64,000 bases of DNA from Aquiflexum gelatinilyticum (GTDB lineage: Bacteria > Bacteroidota > Bacteroidia > Cytophagales > Cyclobacteriaceae): assembly GCF_024741135.1 (NCBI RefSeq), contig NZ_JANSUY010000001.1, forward strand, positions 855,743 to 919,742, in the 5' to 3' direction. The position numbers were made by a program, and so were the translations under genes. The notes beneath the pieces were generated by a model, which saw nothing but the letters and a program-made list of their open reading frames with translations, did no database searches and was not told the DNA's origin. Shown piece after piece: positions 58,258 to 64,000 of this stretch; position 1 is the stretch's first letter, and each line of letters opens with the position of its first letter.

Positions 58258-59970
58258 TTATTGAGGTACTGCATCATTCGCCGCAGTGGCGTATAATCCG
58301 AGCAGGGTTCCAGTGAAACCTCCAGCGACATTGGTGGATAAAATATCTCCTGAAACCACACCTCCAAGGTTTTTCATTGCGCCGCCATCAATGCTATAGC
58401 TGAATTCATGGTCATCTCCTTTGGCCTTTACTTCCAGTTGAATGGCTCCTTTCAACTCAATTTTTTGGCTGGCGATGATGGTGGAAGTTCCCTTTTCTGT
58501 TCTTTCAAGGACGAGATAGAAATCGCTACCTTTTTTGGTGACACCAAAAACATAATGGAATTTCTCACTTTGAAGACAGGTGATTCCTGCAAGATCTTTT
58601 TCTGAAGCAGGTTTGTAATCCATGGTGGTGGAAAAGGAGAAATCTTTATGCTGTTGTCTGTAGAATAGGGTAGAGATTGGTTTTACCTCCTTGATATTCA
58701 CTGCAAAAGGTTTGATCTCTACGCCATATTTGGAAATGGACATAAAATCCTCCCTTGGACCTCTCAAACCGATCCATCGGTAATCCAACTTGTCTGATTT
58801 GAATTCTTCCGTGTAGGTAAAATTGCCATTTGGAAAAAAGCCATCCTTTCCTGTTTTGTTTTCTGTAACACCTTTTGGCATTTTGATTTTGGGTTCCATC
58901 GGGATCAGGCCATTTTCGAAGACCGGAAATTCTCCCGACCAATCTACAGGAAGAATGAAAGTCTCACGACCTGAATTCACCCTATCCTTGGTATTTGGTC
59001 GGATTCCCAAAAAGACTCCGTAGTATTTGTTATCCGGTCCCAAAACCAGATCCGCATGACCTGCCCAATCCACTTTGTTCTTTCTGTCTTTGGCAAAATA
59101 CCTTTGTGTCAGGATAGGATTGCTTGGAGCTGGGATGTATGGGCCCTTGGGATTATCACTTACAAAAATCACTTCGCTGTGCCAGCCACCTGTTCCGCCT
59201 TCAGCACACATCAGGTAATATTTTCCGTTCTTCTTGTAGATATGTGGCGCTTCGATCCAGGATGGTTTTTGTTTGATATCCACCCCACCGTCAACAATGA
59301 TCTTGTCAGATCCCTCGATGACTTGGTCTGCCGCCATATCGTATTCCCAGATTTTGATCACGCGGTGACCGTTGTAGAGTTCCTTGCCTTTGTCCGGTGC
59401 ATCATTATGGACGACGTATGCTTTCCCGTCTTCATCAAAAAACAATGCAGGATCAATACCTGAAAAATTAAGTTTATTTGGATCGCTCCATCCTTGTTTC
59501 GGGTCTTTGGTCTTCACAACGATATTTCCCATTCCTCCCGAAAACTGCGTGGTAATCATATAAAAGGTATCATTGTATTGGTTGTACAGGATATCAGGAG
59601 CATAAATACCTGCACTGATTCCTGAATCTTCCACTTTAAGTTGGGATTTCCTGTCAAGTACGTGACCGATTTGGGTCCAATTGACAAGGTCTTTGGAATG
59701 GAAAATCGGAACACCCGGAAACATCGCAAAGGACGAATTTACCAGGTAATAGTCACCTCCTTTTCTGGTGATGGAAGGATCCGGATAGCAGCCCTGTAGG
59801 ATTGGATTGTAAAATTCATCTGCTGCCAATGGATAATCCTTGTAGACTTGGTCATTTCCCTGATAAGTAGTTTTGGAAAATATGGGTCCATTGCTCTTCT
59901 GACTGAATGCTCCCGAGAATGAAAGCAAAATAAAAAAGAGGCTCAATAAAATTGGTTTGGATATTTTCAT
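58258..59970 (-). CDS. GH43 family xylosidase/arabinofuranosidase with C-terminal beta-sandwich
   Basis: A 570-residue exported enzyme; ATG at 59970 begins a clean signal peptide (ending AFSQ), and the longer frame to 60057 begins with TTG and is rejected. The GH43 propeller (about 45-350) has the base region NPILQGCYPDPSITRKGGDYYLVNSSFAMFPG, the modulator SGIDPALFFDEDGKAYVV and the acid region PSWIEAPHIYKKNGKYYLM. The C-terminal 190 residues form the concanavalin-like xylosidase module (WIGLRGPREDF, FSFSTTMDYKPASEKDLAGITCLQ). This is the architecture of beta-xylosidase/arabinofuranosidases on xylan. It is downstream of, and probably co-transcribed with, another GH43 gene. Confidence 0.93.
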   Translation of the reverse strand: MKISKPILLSLFFILLSFSGAFSQKSNGPIFSKTTYQGNDQVYKDYPLAADEFYNPILQGCYPDPSITRKGGDYYLVNSSFAMFPGVPIFHSKDLVNWTQIGHVLDRKSQLKVEDSGISAGIYAPDILYNQYNDTFYMITTQFSGGMGNIVVKTKDPKQGWSDPNKLNFSGIDPALFFDEDGKAYVVHNDAPDKGKELYNGHRVIKIWEYDMAADQVIEGSDKIIVDGGVDIKQKPSWIEAPHIYKKNGKYYLMCAEGGTGGWHSEVIFVSDNPKGPYIPAPSNPILTQRYFAKDRKNKVDWAGHADLVLGPDNKYYGVFLGIRPNTKDRVNSGRETFILPVDWSGEFPVFENGLIPMEPKIKMPKGVTENKTGKDGFFPNGNFTYTEEFKSDKLDYRWIGLRGPREDFMSISKYGVEIKPFAVNIKEVKPISTLFYRQQHKDFSFSTTMDYKPASEKDLAGITCLQSEKFHYVFGVTKKGSDFYLVLERTEKGTSTIIASQKIELKGAIQLEVKAKGDDHEFSYSIDGGAMKNLGGVVSGDILSTNVAGGFTGTLLGLYATAANDAVPQ

Positions 59971-60053
59971 GGTTATAGGTTTAAGGTTATCAATGGTTTT
60001 TTGTTGGTTTACATTTAAGGTACTTCTTTTTGAAAAGCATTTGATTTTCTGTT

Positions 60054-61715
60054 TCAATTTCCGATTTCTAAAGGATCCTCGTCAACATTGATTTTGAAAT
60101 AATCGAAATCCACTTGACCTCCGGCTTCCTTGGTTGCATAGTTGAACAATGCAAACCTATAACCCATAAAATGGGGAAGCGTGTACTTCATTTGCAAAAC
60201 ATCTCCAATTTGTATCCAATTATTCCCATCTAGGCTGTAATAGAATCTGGCTTTGTCAATTTTATTTTTGAAGTCACAGACTGCTTTTAAATAAATTGTT
60301 TCTTGAAGGAGCCGAATGGATTGGATTTCAATTTCACTTCCATTTTCTGCCCTCTTCATCACAATATTTTTCCTTCCATTTTGAAAAGAGATGCCTATTG
60401 TTCCATAATCTCTCTGCAAAAGCCCCAAACCGGCAAAATCTCCTTCCTTCATATTCGAAACATCCACCATCACTTCTCCGCTGCTTTCAGGACCTACAGT
60501 CCTTTGGGTCAAGGTGTTCCTAGCTGTTAAAAAACTATCATCAACTCGGCTTGTTTTCAATCTCAAAAATCCCTTTCGCTCGTCCAATGACCAAAATTCT
60601 CGAACAGGATTATGGTTCCATTGCCAAACCAAAGGCAATTCTTTGTCTCCTGCATTTCTTTCAAAATCATCTGAAGCGACTATTCCGGGTAACAAGCTCT
60701 TATTTGGAGAAAGATCCAAAAAATCCGGAACCAGTCCGTCAGTTCCCATTACCGGCCAACCGTCTTCCCATTTCACCGGAACCAGGTAAGGTATCCTGCC
60801 TACAGCTCCATAATCGCGGAAGAGATAAGCATACCAATCGCCTTCCGTAGTATTAATTAACCCACCTTGTGCAACTCCTTTGTCTTGAAGCATCACTTTT
60901 CCTTCATAGGGTCCATTGATGTTGTCTGCTCTGTGAACAATGACGGTTCTCATGCCGCCTTTTGGCCAAGCGATGTTGAAGAGGTAATACTTGCCATTGA
61001 CTTTGAAGAGTTGTGAACCTTCTGCAGGCAATCCGACATTGTCTCCGGCAGGGGCAGTGGCATTTTCGATCAAAACTCTTTCGGTTCCGGGTTTGATGCC
61101 GGACAGGTCAGGTTCCAATTCAAGAATTTTCAATGTTCCTGCGCCCCAAATCAAATAAACCTTTCCATATTCCTCAAAGAACAAAGTCAGGTCATGAAGT
61201 GAAGGTGGAAATGAAATTGATTTCCAAGGTCCTTTTTCTATATTCTTGGTGGTGTACACATGGGTTTTACCCGTTGTCTTTGCAAATGTCATGACATAAT
61301 ATGTGCCATTGTGGTATCGGAGCGAGCTAGCCCATGATCCTCTTCCATACCCATTTTCCCCGTTTTCCAGACCCATGGCTTTCCCTGCATCCAGGATGTC
61401 ATAGGCATAATTGACGATCTCCCAATTCACAAGATCTTTCGATTTCATGATTGGTACTCCCGGACTCATATGCATCGTGGTGCTACTCATATAATAAGTA
61501 TCACCAACTCTAACCATGGACAAATCAGGAACATCAGCATGGATGATGGGATTCGTAGCTTTTGGGTTTTGGGCAAACAGAAAATTGAAACATACCAATT
61601 GAATCAAAAATAAGAGCAGAAAAGCCTGATATATTGGTTTAGATTTTATGTTTCTATTGAAAAGGTATACCTTATGAATTCCGGATCTGATATCAAATTT
61701 CATTGAATTGACCAT
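60054..61715 (-). CDS. GH43 family glycosidase (subfamily 12-like)
   Basis: A 553-residue exported enzyme. The N-terminus has a long polar stretch before the hydrophobic core (FLLLFLIQLVCFNFLFAQ); an alternative ATG at 61703 starts MKFDIRSG. The propeller has NPIIHADVPDLSMVRVGDTYYMSSTTMHMSPGVPIMKSKDLVNW (catalytic Asp in DVPDLS), LHDLTLFFEEYGKVYLIWG and LPAEGSQLFKVNGKYYLF (acid Glu). The C-terminal beta-sandwich (about 360-545, FAGLGLLQRDYGTIGISFQNG) is the common accessory domain. This sequence type fits xylan arabinofuranosidases/xylosidases. The 84-nt gap to the second GH43 gene and a palindrome 24 nt upstream suggest a small regulated operon. Confidence 0.92.
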   Translation of the reverse strand: MVNSMKFDIRSGIHKVYLFNRNIKSKPIYQAFLLLFLIQLVCFNFLFAQNPKATNPIIHADVPDLSMVRVGDTYYMSSTTMHMSPGVPIMKSKDLVNWEIVNYAYDILDAGKAMGLENGENGYGRGSWASSLRYHNGTYYVMTFAKTTGKTHVYTTKNIEKGPWKSISFPPSLHDLTLFFEEYGKVYLIWGAGTLKILELEPDLSGIKPGTERVLIENATAPAGDNVGLPAEGSQLFKVNGKYYLFNIAWPKGGMRTVIVHRADNINGPYEGKVMLQDKGVAQGGLINTTEGDWYAYLFRDYGAVGRIPYLVPVKWEDGWPVMGTDGLVPDFLDLSPNKSLLPGIVASDDFERNAGDKELPLVWQWNHNPVREFWSLDERKGFLRLKTSRVDDSFLTARNTLTQRTVGPESSGEVMVDVSNMKEGDFAGLGLLQRDYGTIGISFQNGRKNIVMKRAENGSEIEIQSIRLLQETIYLKAVCDFKNKIDKARFYYSLDGNNWIQIGDVLQMKYTLPHFMGYRFALFNYATKEAGGQVDFDYFKINVDEDPLEIGN

Positions 61716-61738
61716 TATGCATCATGTCTCATTTGAGA

Positions 61739-61759
61739 TAAGTGTGAATTTAACACTTA
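61739..61759 (-). promoter_or_regulatory. 21-bp palindrome upstream of the GH43 pair (site 2)
   Basis: TAAGTGT, gaattta, ACACTTA: a perfect 7-bp inverted repeat with a 7-nt spacer, 24 nt before the GH43 ATG. It matches site 1 (51928-51948) in layout and in 16 of 21 bases, giving a shared core AGTGT-n-AA-w-TT-n-ACACT. Confidence 0.65.
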
Positions 61760-61902
61760 AATTTAAAAAACAACTCTCGAACCTGACCTAATTGTGAGAT
61801 AGTAAAAATGCCAAAATAAGCGTGTTGCTTTTAATTCAGAGTAGGGAAGGACTGTTTTAGGTCAGGGCCGGGATGCAGGTGTGCTCCCGAGGACTCAAAC
61901 AC

Positions 61903-61930
61903 AAAAAGCCCGGCATCAGCCAGGCTTTAA
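61903..61930 (-). terminator. Terminator after tRNA-Ser
   Basis: On the minus strand, aaagcctggc-tgat-gccgggcttt with one mismatch, followed by a T-rich tail. It starts 5 nt past the mature tRNA 3' end. Confidence 0.8.
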
Positions 61931-61934
61931 AGTG

Positions 61935-62019
61935 CAGAGGAGGAGGGATTCGAACCCCCGGTACCTCACGGTACAACGGTTTTCAAGACCGCCGCGATCG
62001 ACCACTCTGCCACTCCTCT
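61935..62019 (-). tRNA. tRNA-Ser (anticodon UGA)
   Basis: An 85-nt class II tRNA. Acceptor arms AGAGGAG and CTCCTCT pair perfectly, with discriminator G. The anticodon loop CTTGAAA in the stem GCGGT/ACCGT gives anticodon TGA, reading UCA and UCG serine codons. A long variable arm (TACC...GGTACC) and a T-loop TTCGAAT are present. CCA is not encoded. A terminator follows. No integrase or duplicated tRNA end is nearby. Confidence 0.95.
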
Positions 62020-62351
62020 AAGTTTATTCTAAAACGGATAGGTCGTTTACGGATTGCAAATGTATGCCTTAACTTTGAATTTGCAAAACCGGCAACTTCA
62101 AATTACAACTGATATTCCCTAATCTCCTGATTTTCTGATTTATTATTTTTTTGTTGGTTTCATTTCTCATTTTCAATCTGTCCTCTCGCATCTACTCTTT
62201 TCATTTATCTGCATTATTTCATCCCAATTTCCAATTAACCAATACTTATTGACCTGATTACTTTTTTCTGATTGTCATTTTTTTCTTTCCCCATAATCCA
62301 AAAAGGCCAACCACTTCGTATTTGCCTTCATCTAACCAAATTTTACCAACT
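62020..62351. other. Intergenic region, pyrimidine-rich
   Basis: About 330 nt between tRNA-Ser and the DUF4394 gene. Around 62115-62145 there are loosely phased ctgattt/tctgattt words, reminiscent of the phased arrays but too short to call. No gene or clear promoter recognised. Confidence 0.45.
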
Positions 62352-63878
62352 ATGATCAAATTAAACAAAGCAACCATGGCGAGAGTGCTTTTTCTCTTTG
62401 TGGTTTCAGGATTGACTTTTTCCTGTGAAAGAAAAAATGAGGGAATGCCTGTTGTGGACTTGCCTGAAATGGCCCCTGATGTCATGTTTACCGCCTTGAC
62501 CGATGACAACCGCGTTGTGAAGTATCAGGCTAGAAACCTGGACTCACCGGTTGAAATATTGGATATTTCAGGATTACCTGATTCTGAAATGATTATCAGC
62601 ATTGATTATCGACCTGCCACAGGCCAATTGTACGCTTTAGGTTCGTCAAGTCGATTATATATCATCAATGAAAATTCCGGTGTGGCTACTGCTTTGGGGA
62701 TTAACTCTTTCAGCCCTGCCATATCAGGAGAAAATGCTTCTATAGATTTTAATCCCACAGTTGACAGGATCAGATTAGTCACTGAATCAGGTCAAAACCT
62801 GAGGCTTCATCCTGAATTGGGAACAGTGGTTGCCACAGATGGGAATATCAATGGAGGAATGAATCCAAAAATCGGTGCTGTAGCTTATACCAATAGCGTA
62901 GCCGGAACAACAATGACAACTTTGTACGACATCGATTTTGAAGGGGATAAGCTATTTATCCAAACTCCTCCCAATGATGGCGGTCTTCAGGAAGTTGGGG
63001 ATCTTAAAATCAACATTAAAGGCATGGGTGATTTTGATATCAATCCGGATAATTCATCAGCTCTTTTGGTGGCAATTGAGAATAATCAATCGAGACTTTT
63101 TTCTGTCGATTTGGCTTCGGGAAGGGCAAAGTGGGTAGGAAAATTCAAAATGCCGATTATTGGCATAGCATTCAAAACCAATCCGGTAGCATATGCAGCC
63201 AATTGTGATAATGAATTCTTTAGGTTTAATCCATTATCCCCATCGGAGAATAAAATAAATTTGGTAGGTATGATGGCTGAAGAATACATAGTAGGCTTGG
63301 ACTTTAGACCTATCAATGGGGCCCTTTATGCAATTACAAACAAAAGTAGGTTGTTAACCGTAAATACATCCAATGGGCAAGTTACACCAATAGGTTCAGG
63401 ACTAAATCCAATGCTTTCAGGTACAACTTTTGGATTTGATTTCAATCCTACCGTAGATAGAATCCGTTTGGTGAGTAACACAGCACAAAACCTCAGGTTG
63501 CATCCTGATCTGGGATCGGTGGTCTTCAATGATGGAAACCTCAAGCCAGGTTCTCCAATGGTTAATGGAGCTGCATACAACAACAGTTTCGCAGGTTCTA
63601 CAAATACGACACTATATGTGTTAGATTCAGAAACTGATATGTTATATATGCAGGTTCCTCCGAATGACGGAGTATTGGTACCGGTTGGTTCATTGGGAAT
63701 CAACTTCAAGGATGAAAATGGATTTGATATAGGTGGAGCATCCAATTCAGCATTTGCTCATTTAAAAGTAGGGGATATGTCTGCCATTTATACCATTAAC
63801 CTAAGTACTGGGGCAGCGACAAAAATATCAGATTTCAATGTGCATGTGACAGCCATGGCTTTAGGGCTAGGCTTTTAA
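62352..63878 (+). CDS. DUF4394 lipoprotein with two tandem domains
   Basis: A 508-residue lipoprotein (lipobox FSCE). ATG 62352 is preferred to an in-frame TTG at 62322; ATG 62376 is also possible. The mature part is two copies of DUF4394 (about 42-270 and 275-505), each with ITLSIDYRP/VGLDFRPINGALYA-type strands, then FNPTVDRIRLV and QNLRLHPELGTVV (copy 1) or QNLRLHPDLGSVV (copy 2). These repeats form beta-propeller-like folds. The clear similarity between the halves shows an internal duplication. Function is unknown; surface binding is a guess. A terminator follows. Confidence 0.9.
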   Translation: MIKLNKATMARVLFLFVVSGLTFSCERKNEGMPVVDLPEMAPDVMFTALTDDNRVVKYQARNLDSPVEILDISGLPDSEMIISIDYRPATGQLYALGSSSRLYIINENSGVATALGINSFSPAISGENASIDFNPTVDRIRLVTESGQNLRLHPELGTVVATDGNINGGMNPKIGAVAYTNSVAGTTMTTLYDIDFEGDKLFIQTPPNDGGLQEVGDLKINIKGMGDFDINPDNSSALLVAIENNQSRLFSVDLASGRAKWVGKFKMPIIGIAFKTNPVAYAANCDNEFFRFNPLSPSENKINLVGMMAEEYIVGLDFRPINGALYAITNKSRLLTVNTSNGQVTPIGSGLNPMLSGTTFGFDFNPTVDRIRLVSNTAQNLRLHPDLGSVVFNDGNLKPGSPMVNGAAYNNSFAGSTNTTLYVLDSETDMLYMQVPPNDGVLVPVGSLGINFKDENGFDIGGASNSAFAHLKVGDMSAIYTINLSTGAATKISDFNVHVTAMALGLGF

Positions 63879-63907
63879 CGAAAAATTTTACTAGGGCTTA
63901 TTATATT

Positions 63908-63940
63908 AAAAAAGTCTTCGGTTTTCCGAAGACTTTTTTT
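63908..63940 (+). terminator. Terminator after the DUF4394 gene
   Basis: A 14-bp stem (aaaaaagtcttcgg with ccgaagactttttt) with a tetraloop, 30 nt past the stop codon. The remaining 60 nt of the window show no gene. Confidence 0.9.
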
Positions 63941-64000
63941 ACGTCTATTTTTTTATTTGGTAATGTGGTCAAAAATAGTTGGTGACTTTTACTAAAAAAT

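Noticed and set aside
59971..60057. Longer N-terminus of the second GH43 gene
   Set aside because: Would start with TTG and place 29 polar residues before the signal peptide.
61935..62019. tRNA-Ser as integration site of a genomic island
   Set aside because: No duplicated tRNA 3' end and no integrase found nearby.

Overview
The window looks like a chromosome segment of an aerobic, polysaccharide-degrading member of the Bacteroidota, most likely Cytophagales (Cyclobacteriaceae-like). The reasons are a SusC/SusD pair with an ECF sigma/FecR signalling module, many SPII lipoproteins, three S1 sulfatases, several GH43, GH3, GH144 and GH16 enzymes, CE15 and CE6-like esterases, DUF1080, DUF5916, SatD/DUF3307 and DUF4394 proteins, and promoter elements of the TTTG / TAnnTTTG type. 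No phage, transposase, CRISPR array or integrase gene was seen. There is one tRNA gene, tRNA-Ser(UGA).

Layout. 1-5376 is a pentose block: the end of an SSS sugar symporter, xylB and xylA, a roughly 0.85 kb non-coding tandem duplication, and a GH43 lipoprotein. 5479-8907 holds two sulfatases. 9405-11457 is a compact three-gene operon: a stand-alone membrane protein with the ethylene-binding fold of plant ETR1 receptors, a membrane histidine kinase and a single-domain response regulator. 12085-14628 holds a DUF1080 lipoprotein and a FAD-dependent oxidoreductase. 14692-27216 is a polysaccharide utilization locus (ECF sigma, FecR, STN-type SusC, SusD, surface glycan-binding protein, GH144, GH3) that best fits beta-1,2-glucan. 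27522-30368 pairs a sulfatase with a CE15 glucuronoyl esterase. 30729-43879 is mixed: aminotransferase V, rhodanese, M14 peptidase, SatD-DUF3307-phosphoesterase operon, DUF5916 barrel, a CASTOR/POLLUX-like protein, VF530, and small membrane proteins. 44114-51768 contains exported oxidative and sugar-acid type enzymes: SASA esterase, bicupin-SMP-30 fusion, RraA-like, bicupin-ABM and a PQQ-cytochrome dehydrogenase. 52469-61715 has an M81 peptidase, a Tat-type pyruvyltransferase-fold protein, GH16, two orphan small membrane proteins between repeat copies, and a GH43 pair. The end holds tRNA-Ser and a tandem DUF4394 lipoprotein.

How the parts fit. GH43 enzymes, CE15, the SASA esterase, xylose isomerase and xylulokinase form a coherent set for decorated xylan, with xylose sent to xylulose-5-phosphate. 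The SusCD locus would take in beta-1,2-glucooligosaccharides, with the FecI/FecR/STN cascade sensing uptake. The exported dehydrogenase, lactonase-like, cupin and RraA-like proteins suggest oxidative sugar chemistry outside the cytoplasm.

The most interesting signals are: the split ethylene-receptor-like operon with its key residues intact; several families of strictly 7- or 8-nt phased repeats pressed against start and stop codons; a shared 21-bp palindrome in front of two distant operons; twin 26-bp palindromes at satD; and a structured repeat that alternates with orphan genes at 56.9-58.2 kb.
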